The notes beneath the pieces are model-generated. The model saw nothing but the letters and a program-made list of their open reading frames with translations, was not told the DNA's origin and made no database searches. This document shows, in pieces, positions 9,891 through 20,427 of a DNA stretch of 64,000 bases. The stretch's first letter is position 1; every line of letters begins with the position of its first letter. A program made the position numbers and the translations under genes. The stretch is from Mycolicibacterium holsaticum DSM 44478 = JCM 12374. GTDB lineage: Bacteria > Actinomycetota > Actinomycetes > Mycobacteriales > Mycobacteriaceae. The DNA lies in the NCBI RefSeq assembly GCF_019645835.1, contig NZ_CP080998.1:992001-1056000 (forward strand), in the 5' to 3' direction.

Positions 9891-11276
9891 GTGGTGACTC
9901 AACCACGTGATCTGCCCCGCACCGTCGGCGAGCTGAGAGCTTCCGGCCACCAAGAGCGGGGCGTGAAGCAGGAAATCCGGGACAACTTGCTGGCCGCCCT
10001 CGCCGAGGGCCGCGACCCATGGCCGGGCATCCTCGGGTTCGACGACACCGTGATCCCGCAGCTGGAACGGGCCCTGATCGCTGGTCACGACGTCGTACTG
10101 CTCGGTGAACGCGGGCAGGGCAAGACGCGGCTGCTGCGCGCGCTGACCGGTCTGCTCGACGAGTGGACGCCGGTCATCGAAGGTTCGGAGCTCGGTGAGC
10201 ACCCCTACAGCCCGATCACGCCCGAATCGATCCGGCGCACCGCCGACTCCGGCGACGACCTGCCGATCGTGTGGCGGCACCGCAGCGAGCGCTACACCGA
10301 GAAGCTGGCCACCCCCGACACCAGCGTGGCCGATCTGGTCGGCGACATCGACCCGATCAAGGTCGCCGAGGGCCGCAGCCTCGGCGACCCCGAGACCATC
10401 GCCTACGGGCTGATCCCACGCGCACACCGCGGCATCGTCGCCATCAACGAGCTGCCCGACCTCGCCGAGCGCATCCAGGTGTCGATGCTCAACGTGATGG
10501 AGGAGCGCGACATCCAGGTGCGCGGATACACCCTGCGGTTGCCGCTGGACGTCCTCGTGGTGGCCAGCGCGAACCCCGAGGACTACACCAACCGCGGGCG
10601 CATCATCACCCCGCTCAAGGACCGGTTCGGCGCCGAGATCCGCACCCACTACCCGCGGGAGCTCGACGCCGAGGTCGGCGTCATCAAGCAGGAGGCGCAG
10701 CTTTCCGCCGAGGTGCCCGAGTACCTGCTTGCGGTGCTGGCGCGCTTCGCCCGCCACCTGCGCGAGTCGCGCTCGATCGATCAGCGCTCGGGGGTCTCGG
10801 CCCGGTTCGCGATCGCGGCCGCCGAAACCGTCGCCGCGGCCGCGCGGCACCGCTCGGCCGTGCTCGGCGAGCAGGATCCGGTGGCCCGGGTGGTCGACCT
10901 TTCCACGGTGATCGACGTGCTGCGGGGCAAGCTCGAATTCGAGACCGGCGAAGAGGGCCGCGAACAGGCGGTGCTCGAGCACCTGTTGCGCCGCGCCACG
11001 GCCGACACCGCCCAACGGCTACTCGGCGGCATCGACGTCGGCCCGCTGGTGGTGGCGATCGAGAACGGTTCGGCGGTCACCACAGGCGATCGGGTGTCGG
11101 CGCGCGAGGTGCTGGCCGCGGTGCCCGAAGTGCCCGCGATCGCCGAGGTGCAAAAGCGCCTCGGCGCGACGACGGACGGCCAACGCGCCGCCGCCGTCGA
11201 ACTGGCGCTGGAGGCGCTGTATCTGGCCAAGCGGATCGACAAGGAATCCGGCGAAGGTGAAACTGTCTATGGTTAA
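9891..11276 (+). CDS. MoxR/magnesium-chelatase-type AAA+ ATPase (Rv0958-like)
   Basis: This 461-residue AAA+ protein has a Walker A motif GERGQGKT near residue 70, a Walker B-like GIVAINELPDL, and the sensor segment LVVASANPEDYTNRGRI. It resembles the ChlI/MoxR branch and corresponds to Rv0958. Such ATPases act as chaperones together with a VWA-domain partner; the next gene encodes one. The first of two adjacent GTG codons is taken as start. No chlorophyll or cobalamin genes are nearby, so a chelatase role is unlikely. Confidence 0.85.
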   Translation: MVTQPRDLPRTVGELRASGHQERGVKQEIRDNLLAALAEGRDPWPGILGFDDTVIPQLERALIAGHDVVLLGERGQGKTRLLRALTGLLDEWTPVIEGSELGEHPYSPITPESIRRTADSGDDLPIVWRHRSERYTEKLATPDTSVADLVGDIDPIKVAEGRSLGDPETIAYGLIPRAHRGIVAINELPDLAERIQVSMLNVMEERDIQVRGYTLRLPLDVLVVASANPEDYTNRGRIITPLKDRFGAEIRTHYPRELDAEVGVIKQEAQLSAEVPEYLLAVLARFARHLRESRSIDQRSGVSARFAIAAAETVAAAARHRSAVLGEQDPVARVVDLSTVIDVLRGKLEFETGEEGREQAVLEHLLRRATADTAQRLLGGIDVGPLVVAIENGSAVTTGDRVSAREVLAAVPEVPAIAEVQKRLGATTDGQRAAAVELALEALYLAKRIDKESGEGETVYG

Positions 11277-11363
11277 ACGCCGCCGGACGACGATCAAGCA
11301 GCGAGGGACGAGCCGCGTTGTGGGGGCACCTCCCGCGCGAAGCGCAGAGAGAGAGTGCGGCTA

Positions 11364-13355
11364 ATGAGCAGAAGCTCACGATATTCGCGGTACACCGGCG
11401 GGCCCGACCCGCTGGCACCGCCGGTCGACCTGCGTGACGCGCTCGAGCAGATCGGCCAGGACGTCATGGAGGGCAGCTCGCCGCGACGCGCGCTGTCGGA
11501 AATGCTGCGGCGCGGCACCAAGAACATGCGCGGCGCCGACAAGCTCGCCGCCGAGGCCAACCGTCGTCGTCGAGAACTGTTGCAGCGCAACAATCTCGAC
11601 GGCACACTGCAGGAGATCAAGAAGCTGCTCGATGAGGCGGTGCTGGCTGAACGCAAGGAGCTGGCGCGCGCGCTCGACGACGACGCGCGCTTCCAGGAGA
11701 TGCGTATCGAGAACCTGCCGTCGTCACCGGCCAAGGCCGTCCAGGAACTCGCCGACTACGAGTGGCGCAGCCCGCAGGCGCGTGAGTCTTACGAGCAGAT
11801 CAAGGATCTGCTGGGCCGCGAGATGCTCGATCAGCGGTTTTCCGGCATGAAGCAGGCGTTGGAGAACGCCACCGACGAGGACCGGCAACGGGTCAACGAC
11901 ATGCTCGACGACCTCAACGACCTGCTCGACAAGCATTCCCAAGGACAGGATTCGCAACAAGACTTCGATGACTTCATGAACAAGCACGGCGAGTTCTTCC
12001 CCGAGAACCCGCAGAACGTCGAGGAGTTGCTGGACTCGTTGGCCAAGCGGGCCGCCGCCGCGCAGCGGTTCCGCAACAGCCTCTCAGCAGAACAGCGCGC
12101 CGAGTTGGATGCGTTGGCGCAGCAGGCGTTTGGTTCGCCGTCGCTGATGAACGCGCTGAACCGGCTCGACGGCCATCTGCAGGCCGCGCGGCCGGGTGAA
12201 GACTGGACCGGCTCGTCGCGGTTCTCCGGCGACAACCCGCTCGGCATGGGCGAGGGCGCCCAGGCGCTCGAGGACATCGCCGAGCTCGAACAGCTCGCCG
12301 AGGCGCTGTCGCAGAGCTATGCGGGTGCCACCATGGAGGACGTCGATCTGGACATGCTCGCGCGCCAACTCGGCGACGAGGCCGCCGTCGACGCACGCAC
12401 GCTCTCCGAGCTCGAACGGGCGCTGATGGATCAGGGCTTTCTGGACCGGGGCTCCGACGGACAGTGGCGGCTCTCGCCCAAGGCCATGCGTCAGCTCGGC
12501 CAGACCGCGTTACGTGATGTGGCGCAACAGCTTTCGGGTCGACACGGGGAGCGTGAGACCCGTCGCGCCGGGGCCGCCGGTGAGCTCACCGGTGCGACGC
12601 GGCCGTGGCAGTTCGGCGACACCGAGCCGTGGAACGTCACCCGCACGCTCACCAACGCGGTGCTACGACGAGCGGGCTCGGGCTCCGCGGCGCTGCCGAT
12701 GGACATCACCGTCGAGGACGTCGAGATCTCCGAGACCGAGACCCGCACGCAGGCCGCCGTCGCGCTGCTGGTGGACACGTCGTTCTCGATGGTGATGGAG
12801 AACCGGTGGCTGCCGATGAAACGCACGGCGCTCGCGCTCAGCCATCTGATCAGCACACGGTTCCGCTCGGATGCGTTGTCCATCATCGCGTTCGGCCGCT
12901 ACGCGCGCACCGTCACCGCCGCCGAACTCACCGGCCTGGAGGGCGTCTACGAGCAGGGCACCAACCTGCACCACGCGCTGGCGCTGGCGGTGCGGCATCT
13001 GCGTCGGCACCCCAATGCCCAACCGGTGGTGCTGGTGGTCACCGACGGCGAGCCGACCGCGCACCTGGAGTCTTATGAACGAGGCGCGGGACCTGATTCG
13101 GCGGCTCAGCCGCCGGGAGTCTTCTTCGACTACCCGCCGCATCCGCGCACCATCGCCCACACGGTCAAGGGCTTCGACGACGTGGCCAGCATCGGCGCGC
13201 AGGTGACAATTTTCCGGCTGGGTAGCGATCCGGGCCTCGCGCGGTTCATCGACCAGGTGGCGCGGCGGGTGGAGGGACGTGTGGTGGTGCCGGAGCTCGA
13301 CGGGTTGGGTGCGGCCGTTGTCGGCGACTACCTGCGCTCGCGGCGCCGCCGCTAG
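11364..13355 (+). CDS. VWA-domain protein, partner of the MoxR ATPase (Rv0959-like)
   Basis: This 663-residue protein has a charged, mostly helical N-terminal two-thirds and a C-terminal von Willebrand A domain from about residue 465. The metal site is intact: D471-T-S473-F-S475 (DxSxS) and the later TDGE. It corresponds to Rv0959. The ATG at 11364 is preferred to a GTG nine bases upstream; both follow a GAGAGAG run. The 87 bases before it contain GGGGGCACCTCCC, a sequence often seen in mycobacterial gaps. The pair is probably co-transcribed and may remodel a protein complex; the target is unknown. Confidence 0.85.
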   Translation: MSRSSRYSRYTGGPDPLAPPVDLRDALEQIGQDVMEGSSPRRALSEMLRRGTKNMRGADKLAAEANRRRRELLQRNNLDGTLQEIKKLLDEAVLAERKELARALDDDARFQEMRIENLPSSPAKAVQELADYEWRSPQARESYEQIKDLLGREMLDQRFSGMKQALENATDEDRQRVNDMLDDLNDLLDKHSQGQDSQQDFDDFMNKHGEFFPENPQNVEELLDSLAKRAAAAQRFRNSLSAEQRAELDALAQQAFGSPSLMNALNRLDGHLQAARPGEDWTGSSRFSGDNPLGMGEGAQALEDIAELEQLAEALSQSYAGATMEDVDLDMLARQLGDEAAVDARTLSELERALMDQGFLDRGSDGQWRLSPKAMRQLGQTALRDVAQQLSGRHGERETRRAGAAGELTGATRPWQFGDTEPWNVTRTLTNAVLRRAGSGSAALPMDITVEDVEISETETRTQAAVALLVDTSFSMVMENRWLPMKRTALALSHLISTRFRSDALSIIAFGRYARTVTAAELTGLEGVYEQGTNLHHALALAVRHLRRHPNAQPVVLVVTDGEPTAHLESYERGAGPDSAAQPPGVFFDYPPHPRTIAHTVKGFDDVASIGAQVTIFRLGSDPGLARFIDQVARRVEGRVVVPELDGLGAAVVGDYLRSRRRR

Positions 13356-13373
13356 CTTTCGCGCTGAGCCCCG

Positions 13374-13431
13374 CGAGCAGACACTGAATCGCACATTCCG
13401 CGCCGCGATCACGCGACTTCGCGTCTGCTCG
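13374..13431. terminator. 58-base inverted repeat between convergent genes
   Basis: Perfect outer arms CGAGCAGAC (13374-13382) and GTCTGCTCG (13423-13431) enclose an imperfectly paired, CGCG-rich interior. It lies 19 bases after the VWA stop and 10 bases before the end of the convergent DUF1707 gene, so it can serve both as a terminator. There is no U-tract. I recall similar palindromes in other mycobacterial gaps. Confidence 0.6.
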
Positions 13432-13441
13432 GCTGGGAACG

Positions 13442-14023
13442 TCAGGCGGGTTTGCGCTTCTTGCGCTTGACGCCGACGCTGCCCCACAGCGAAAAGCCGC
13501 GGATACGCACGCACGGCGCGCCGGGGGAACCCTCGCCGCTGACGCTGTGGTCGAAGCTGCCCATCACCCCGACCCCGCGCAGGTCGACGTTGACCTCCGG
13601 CGGCACCAGAATCGTCTGCCCGCCGAAGATCGAGTAGGCATGGATCTCCACCTCCGGTGAGGTGAAGTCGGCGTAGCGCAAATCCACCACGCCGCCGCCC
13701 AGCACGGCAACCGTGGTCATCCGTTCGGGCACGTTCCACCGGCCACGGCGTTCGAAGCCGCTCAGGATCGCCAGCAGCAGCGTCGAGGGCGCAGGCCGGC
13801 ACGGACCGCCGCTGCGGCCACGGTTCATGGCGCCGGGCAGGTCCGCGGACAACCGCTCGAGCTCGTCGTACGTCTGCGCCGCGTACGCCCTGGTCAGCCG
13901 ATCTTCGTATTCGCCGAGCTGCAGGCGTCCCTGCGCAGCGGCGTCCGTCAGCAACTGCGCTACCTGAATCCGATCGGTATCGGCAGCACGCATTGAACCG
14001 TTCCGCGACGCTGGGCTACTCAT
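13442..14023 (-). CDS. DUF1707 (SHOCT-like) and cell-wall-type C-terminal domain protein
   Basis: This 193-residue protein begins with the DUF1707 motif: MRAADTDRIQVAQLL, then GRLQLGEYEDRL and AQTYDELERLSADLP. A C-terminal beta-helical segment (GGVVDLRYADFTSPEVEIHA and following) resembles the LiaF/DUF2154 type domain found in several actinobacterial envelope-stress proteins. It corresponds to Rv0966c in position. It ends KRKKRKPA, a basic tail. No membrane helix is evident. Function is unknown. Confidence 0.8.
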   Translation of the reverse strand: MSSPASRNGSMRAADTDRIQVAQLLTDAAAQGRLQLGEYEDRLTRAYAAQTYDELERLSADLPGAMNRGRSGGPCRPAPSTLLLAILSGFERRGRWNVPERMTTVAVLGGGVVDLRYADFTSPEVEIHAYSIFGGQTILVPPEVNVDLRGVGVMGSFDHSVSGEGSPGAPCVRIRGFSLWGSVGVKRKKRKPA

Positions 14024-14117
14024 CGATTACGAGCCTACGACGAACGCTGGCACATGCAAGGTGGTTGTCCAAACTGTGCCCTCACCGTCGTTGGCGAAGC
14101 ATGTAGATGTGCAAAGT

Positions 14118-14879
14118 TTATGGCTTCCCCGTCAGGTAGTCGGCGAAGCTGACCGTGCCGACGGCGTTCGCGGGCACCAGGTTGGCGCCCGAGCGAAACC
14201 CGGCGACGATGCGGCCCGTAATCGGCAGCGCGACGGCCTTGCGCCGGCTGCCGCGCGCCGCGAGGTACATCCGGCCCAGCTCCGTGTGGGTGTGCACGGC
14301 GGGCCCGCCGATATCAGGGGCCCGCCCGGCCGGTTCGGCGTCGACCAGCTCGACGAGACGCGCGGCGACGTCGTGGGTGTCGATCGGCTGGAACCGCACC
14401 CCGCGCAGCGCGCACAGCACCGGGGAGAACCGTTGGATCGCGAAGATGGCGTAAATCAGGTCGTGGAACTGTGTGGCGCGCAGCACGGTGTGGCCGACGC
14501 CCGACGCCTCAAGGAGCTGCTCGGCCCGCAGTTTGGTCCGGTAGTACGGCAGCGGGATGCGGTCGATGCCGACGATCGACACGTGCACGATGTGCCCGAC
14601 CGAGGCCCGGCGCGCGGCCGCGATCAGGTTGGCCATGGACGTGACGTCCTTGCCGCCGGTGGGCTGCGTCGCGCAGTTCACCACCACGTCCACGCCGTGC
14701 AGCGCATCGTCCAGACCCGTGCCGGCGAGCAGGTCGCCCTGTGCCCAGCGCACACCGGTGTAGCCGACCCGGTTCTTGCGGCTGAGCGCCCTGACCTGAT
14801 GTCCTGCGTCGACGGCTTCGGGGACCACACAGTGGCCCAGCGTGCCGGTGGCTCCGGTGATCAGGACGGTGTGCGCCAT
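14118..14879 (-). CDS. NAD(P)-binding SDR-like protein (NmrA/atypical epimerase type)
   Basis: This 253-residue protein has the dinucleotide-binding start HTVLITGATGTLG and the segment VVVNCATQPTGG, typical of atypical short-chain dehydrogenases with an NmrA/NAD(P)H-binding fold. The canonical YxxxK pair is present as YYRTK. Its start overlaps the echA7 stop (ATGA), so it is the last gene of the acyl-CoA operon. Substrate is unknown. Confidence 0.8.
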   Translation of the reverse strand: MAHTVLITGATGTLGHCVVPEAVDAGHQVRALSRKNRVGYTGVRWAQGDLLAGTGLDDALHGVDVVVNCATQPTGGKDVTSMANLIAAARRASVGHIVHVSIVGIDRIPLPYYRTKLRAEQLLEASGVGHTVLRATQFHDLIYAIFAIQRFSPVLCALRGVRFQPIDTHDVAARLVELVDAEPAGRAPDIGGPAVHTHTELGRMYLAARGSRRKAVALPITGRIVAGFRSGANLVPANAVGTVSFADYLTGKP

Positions 14880-15646
14880 CAGCCTGCCCAGCGGGGTGGC
14901 CGCTTCTCCAGGAACGCCATCATGCCTTCGCGGGCCTCCTCGGAGACGAACAGCTCGGCGGACTGTTTGGTCAGCTCTTCGGCGTGGCGGTCGAACTCAT
15001 CCAGTATGCGCGACGTCGTCAAGGCCTTGGAAGCCGCGAGCCCCTGCGGTGACCCCTTGCCGATGGCTGCGGCCAGCTCGGCCACGGTGGCGTCGACGTC
15101 CTCGGCGGCGACCGTGACCAGCCCGATCTCGGCGGCCTGCTGCGCGCCGAACTTCTCCCCGGTCACGAAGTAGCGGCCGGCCGCTCTCGGGGTCATCTTG
15201 GGCAGCAGGGTCAGCGAGATGATCGAGGGCGCGACCCCGATGCGCGCCTCGGTCAACGCGAACGTGCTCGTCGGTCCGGCCACGGCGAGGTCGCAGGCAC
15301 CGACGAGCCCGAGCCCGCCCGCGCGGACATGCCCGTCGACGGCGGCGATGACGGGTATCGGCAACTCGAGGATGCGACGCAGCAGCCGGGCCGCCTCGCG
15401 GGCGCGGTCGAGGGCGACATCGCCGGGGTCGCGTCCTGCGGTCTCGCGAAGGTCGGCTCCCGCGCAGAAGGTGCCGCCGGTGTGGCCGAGGACGACGACC
15501 CGTGCGCCGGGTTCGGCGACGGCCTGGGTGAGGCCCTGGTGCAACTGGTCCACCAACTCGGTGGACAGCGCGTTGCGGTTCTCCGGAGAGTCCAGGGTGA
15601 GTCGGGCGATGGGGCCGTCGACGCGGTAGCGGACCAAGGTGCTCAT
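14879..15646 (-). CDS. echA7: Enoyl-CoA hydratase/isomerase (EchA7-like)
   Basis: This 255-residue protein is a crotonase-fold enoyl-CoA hydratase. It shows SPENRNALSTEL, the oxyanion segment GTFCAGADLRE and the second oxyanion region HVRAGGLGLVGACDLAVAG. The operon around it (acyl-CoA dehydrogenases plus a biotin-dependent carboxylase) suggests breakdown of branched acyl-CoAs, where the enzyme might act as a 3-methylglutaconyl-CoA-type or isohexenyl-type hydratase. It overlaps fadE12 and the epimerase gene by the ATGA arrangement. Symbol assigned from the Rv0971c position. Confidence 0.88.
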   Translation of the reverse strand: MSTLVRYRVDGPIARLTLDSPENRNALSTELVDQLHQGLTQAVAEPGARVVVLGHTGGTFCAGADLRETAGRDPGDVALDRAREAARLLRRILELPIPVIAAVDGHVRAGGLGLVGACDLAVAGPTSTFALTEARIGVAPSIISLTLLPKMTPRAAGRYFVTGEKFGAQQAAEIGLVTVAAEDVDATVAELAAAIGKGSPQGLAASKALTTSRILDEFDRHAEELTKQSAELFVSEEAREGMMAFLEKRPPRWAG

Positions 15647-16815
15647 CAGTAGGACCTCGGCAGGCCCAGCGAGGTCTGCGCCACGAAGTTGAGCACCATC
15701 TCCCTGCTGACCGGGGCGATGCGCGCCAGCTTCGACGCGGTCACCGCCGCGGCGATGCCGTACTCCTTGGTCAAACCGTTGCCACCCAGCGATTGCACCG
15801 CCTGGTCGACCGCACGCACCGACGCCTCACCCGCGGCGTACTTGGCCATGTTCGCGGCTTCGGCGGCCCCGGCGTCGTCGCCGCTGTCGTAGAGCGCAGC
15901 CGCCTTCTGCATCATCAACTTGGCCAGCTCGATCTCGATATGGTTCTGCGCCAACGGATGTGACAGCCCCTGATGCGCACCGATCGGCGTCTTCCACACC
16001 TGACGGGTCTTGACGTAGTCGACGGCCTTGTTGATCGCGAACCGGCCCATGCCGACTGCGCTGGCCGCACCCATGATCCGCTCGGGGTTGAGCCCCGCGA
16101 ACAGTTGGGCGATCGCCGCGTCCTCGGAACCCACCAGCGCGTCGGCGGGCAGTCGAACGTCGTCGAGGAACACCTGGAACTGGCTCTCGGGGCTGATCAA
16201 CTCCATCTCGATCTTGGTCCAGCTCAACCCTTTTGCGTCGGTGGGGACGATGAACAGGGCGGGGCGCAGAGATTCGGACTTGGCCACTCCGTCTTTGAAG
16301 GCGCGGCCGACCACCAGCACCGCCTGCGCCTGGTCGATGCCGGAGATGAACACCTTCTGCCCCGACAGGATCCAATCGGAGCCGTCGCGGCGCGCGGTGG
16401 TGGTGATGCGGTGGCTGTTGGACCCGGCGTCGGGTTCGGTGATCGCGAAGGCCATCGTGGTCGAACCGTCGGCCAGGCCGGGCAGCCACCGCTTCTTCTG
16501 GTCGTCGGTGCCGAACTTGGTGATGATCGTGCCGTTGATGGCCGGCGAGACCACCATCATCAGCAGCGCCGAACCGGCGGCGGCCATTTCCTCCATCACC
16601 AGCGACAGCTCGTACATGCCGGCGCCGCCGCCGCCGTACTCCTCGGGCAGGTTGACCCCGAGAAATCCGAGTTTGCCTGCCTCCTGCCATAATTCGGTGG
16701 TGTGCTGGCCGGCGCGGGCCTTCTCCAGGTAGTAGTCCTGGCCGTAGTTGGTGGCCATCGCGGCGACGGCCTTACGCAGCGCGTGCTGCTCTTCGGTCTC
16801 GATAAAGCTGCTCAA
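15646..16815 (-). CDS. fadE12: Acyl-CoA dehydrogenase (FadE12-like)
   Basis: This 389-residue flavoprotein has the dehydrogenase signatures FAITEPDAGSNSHRI and, near the C-terminus, AVQSLGGNGLTKEYG. The catalytic base cannot be placed with certainty. The frame is open far upstream, but the start is taken at TTG 16815: AAGGAG lies eight bases before it, it overlaps the accA2 stop by four bases, and the protein then begins LSSFIETEEQHALR as expected. In this operon it probably oxidises a branched acyl-CoA. Confidence 0.9.
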   Translation of the reverse strand: MSSFIETEEQHALRKAVAAMATNYGQDYYLEKARAGQHTTELWQEAGKLGFLGVNLPEEYGGGGAGMYELSLVMEEMAAAGSALLMMVVSPAINGTIITKFGTDDQKKRWLPGLADGSTTMAFAITEPDAGSNSHRITTTARRDGSDWILSGQKVFISGIDQAQAVLVVGRAFKDGVAKSESLRPALFIVPTDAKGLSWTKIEMELISPESQFQVFLDDVRLPADALVGSEDAAIAQLFAGLNPERIMGAASAVGMGRFAINKAVDYVKTRQVWKTPIGAHQGLSHPLAQNHIEIELAKLMMQKAAALYDSGDDAGAAEAANMAKYAAGEASVRAVDQAVQSLGGNGLTKEYGIAAAVTASKLARIAPVSREMVLNFVAQTSLGLPRSY

Positions 16816-18749
16816 CGGGGGTCTCCTTCTTCGGTGTCCACTCGGGCAAGGACGGCGCCGACGTCGACCTGCTGGCCGGATTCGACGTTGAGTTCGGCGA
16901 GCACGCCATCGGCGGGCGCGGTCACGGTGTGTTCCATTTTCATCGCCTCCAGCCACACCAGCGGCTGGCCGGCGCTGACCCGGTCGCCGACCGCCGCGCC
17001 GATGCGCAGCACCGAACCCGGCATCGGGGCCAACAGCGAACCGTGCGCGACGGCCGCGTCGGGATCCGGAAAGCGCGACAGCGCGACGAGGTGCACCGGT
17101 CCCAGTGGTGAGTCGACGAACACGTCGTCGCGGTAGCGGGCGACGTCGAACGGACGGTCCACACCGTCCACCCGCAGCACCACACGGTCCGGCGCCTGCG
17201 ACACCAGCGTCACCCCGGCCACGTCGGGCAGGTCCACCCCGGTGCGCGTGAACCGGTACCGCACCTGCTGTTCGCCCCCTGCGGCGTCGCTGTAGCGTTT
17301 GGTCTGGAAACCCGATGCCAGGTTACGCCAGCCGCTGGGTGCAGCGGCGAACACCGTTGCGCCCGAGCGGTTTTGTGCGGCATCGGCGAATGCCGCGGCG
17401 ACGGCGCTCAACGTGACGGCCCGCTCGTCGGTCAGCGTGGCCGACAACGCGGCCAGCCCGTGGGTGTCGAAGAACGAGGTGTCGGTGGCGCCGTCGAGGA
17501 ACGCCGGATGCCGCAGCACGTTGACCAGCAGGTCGCGGTTGGTGCGCACGCCATGGATGCGCGCGCGTGCCAGTGCGTCGGCGAGCACCCCCGCGGCCTG
17601 GCGGCGGGTCGGCGCGTGCGAGATCACCTTGGCCAGCATCGGGTCGTAGTAGATGGAAACCGTTGAGCCGTCGACGATGCCGGAGTCGACCCGCACCGCC
17701 CCGGTCACCTCGAACCGGTGCACCGGTCCTGCCTGCGGCTGCCATCCCTTGGCGGGATCCTCGGCGTACACACGCGCCTCGATCGAGTATCCGCCAGACG
17801 GCGGTGGTTCGGGGTCAAGGCGACCCCCGTCGGCGACGTGCAGTTGCAGCTCGACCAGGTCCAGGCCCGTGGTGAGCTCGGTGACCGGATGCTCGACCTG
17901 CAGCCGGGTGTTCATCTCGAGGAAGAAGAAGTTGCCCGAGTCGTCGGCCATGAACTCGACGGTGCCTGCGCCGGTGTAGCTGATCGCCTTCGCGGCCAGC
18001 CGCGCGGCCTCGAACAGCTTGGCGCGCATGCCCGGTGTGCGCTCGACGAGCGGCGACGGTGCTTCCTCGATGACCTTCTGGTGGCGTCGCTGGATCGAGC
18101 ATTCGCGTTCGCCGACCGCCCACACCGTGCCGTGAGCGTCGGCGAGCACCTGCACTTCGACGTGGTGACCGGTGGCCAGATAGCGCTCGCAGAACACCGT
18201 CGGGTCGCCGAACGCGGACTGGGCTTCGCGGCGGGCCGCCTCGAGCTGGCCGGGCAGCTCGGCGAGATCGCGGACCACCCGCATGCCCCGCCCGCCCCCG
18301 CCCGCCGAGGCTTTGATCAGCACCGGCAGCGCCTCGGCTGTCACGGTGTCGGGGTCCAACTCGTCCAGCACGGGCACACCCGCGGCGGCCATCAGCTTTT
18401 TCGCCTCGATCTTGGAGCCCATCGCGGCGACCGCGGCGGCAGGCGGCCCGATCCATGTCAGCCCGGCCTCTTGGACGGCCCTGGCGAATTCGGCGTTCTC
18501 CGAGAGGAATCCGTAACCGGGGTGGACGGCGTCGGCGCCGGCGGCGCGTGCGGCGGCGATCACCTGGGCCGCATCGAGGTATCCGCGGGTGCCGTCCAGT
18601 CGGACCCGCGCGTCGGCCTCGGCCACGTGCGGTGCCCGGGCGTCGGGATCGGTGTAGACCGCCACGGTGCCGACACCGATGCGCCGGCACGTGGCGAACA
18701 CCCGTCGGGCGATCTCACCGCGGTTGGCGACCAGTACGCGGGCGATCAT
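16812..18749 (-). CDS. accA2: Acyl-CoA carboxylase alpha subunit with biotin carrier domain
   Basis: This 645-residue protein has a biotin carboxylase module (IARVLVANRGEIARR; ASAGGGGRGMRVV; FLEMNTRLQVEHPVTE) and a C-terminal biotinyl domain with EAMKMEH, whose lysine carries biotin. Together with AccD2 it would carboxylate an acyl-CoA such as 3-methylcrotonyl-CoA, geranyl-CoA or a related intermediate; gene order matches Rv0973c. It lies 82 bases after accD2, separated by a large hairpin, and overlaps fadE12 by four bases. Confidence 0.92.
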   Translation of the reverse strand: MIARVLVANRGEIARRVFATCRRIGVGTVAVYTDPDARAPHVAEADARVRLDGTRGYLDAAQVIAAARAAGADAVHPGYGFLSENAEFARAVQEAGLTWIGPPAAAVAAMGSKIEAKKLMAAAGVPVLDELDPDTVTAEALPVLIKASAGGGGRGMRVVRDLAELPGQLEAARREAQSAFGDPTVFCERYLATGHHVEVQVLADAHGTVWAVGERECSIQRRHQKVIEEAPSPLVERTPGMRAKLFEAARLAAKAISYTGAGTVEFMADDSGNFFFLEMNTRLQVEHPVTELTTGLDLVELQLHVADGGRLDPEPPPSGGYSIEARVYAEDPAKGWQPQAGPVHRFEVTGAVRVDSGIVDGSTVSIYYDPMLAKVISHAPTRRQAAGVLADALARARIHGVRTNRDLLVNVLRHPAFLDGATDTSFFDTHGLAALSATLTDERAVTLSAVAAAFADAAQNRSGATVFAAAPSGWRNLASGFQTKRYSDAAGGEQQVRYRFTRTGVDLPDVAGVTLVSQAPDRVVLRVDGVDRPFDVARYRDDVFVDSPLGPVHLVALSRFPDPDAAVAHGSLLAPMPGSVLRIGAAVGDRVSAGQPLVWLEAMKMEHTVTAPADGVLAELNVESGQQVDVGAVLARVDTEEGDPR

Positions 18750-18766
18750 CGGGTCCCTCCCTCAGT

Positions 18767-18815
18767 GATTTCGGTGTAGTTGGTCACGCTCAACGAGACC
18801 AAGCACACCGAAATC
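18767..18815. repeat. 49-base hairpin between accD2 and accA2
   Basis: Outer arms GATTTCGGTGT (18767-18777) and ACACCGAAATC (18805-18815) pair perfectly over 11 bases; inner arms TTGGTC and GACCAA pair over six more, around an 11-base loop, with two-base bulges. It falls inside the leftward operon, after accD2 and before accA2. It may attenuate transcription or stabilise the upstream mRNA, or be a dispersed mycobacterial palindrome. Confidence 0.75.
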
Positions 18816-18831
18816 GCAGTCATCACGGCGC

Positions 18832-20423
<1,592 letters not shown>

Positions 20424-20427
<4 letters not shown>

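Noticed and set aside
11321..11356. Short GGGGGCACCTCCC element before the VWA gene as a terminator
   Set aside because: The possible stem is only about three to four bases; it is more likely a common mycobacterial gap sequence with no proven role.
9891..13355. Magnesium chelatase for chlorophyll or cobaltochelatase
   Set aside because: No tetrapyrrole genes are nearby; the ATPase/VWA pair fits the MoxR chaperone type.
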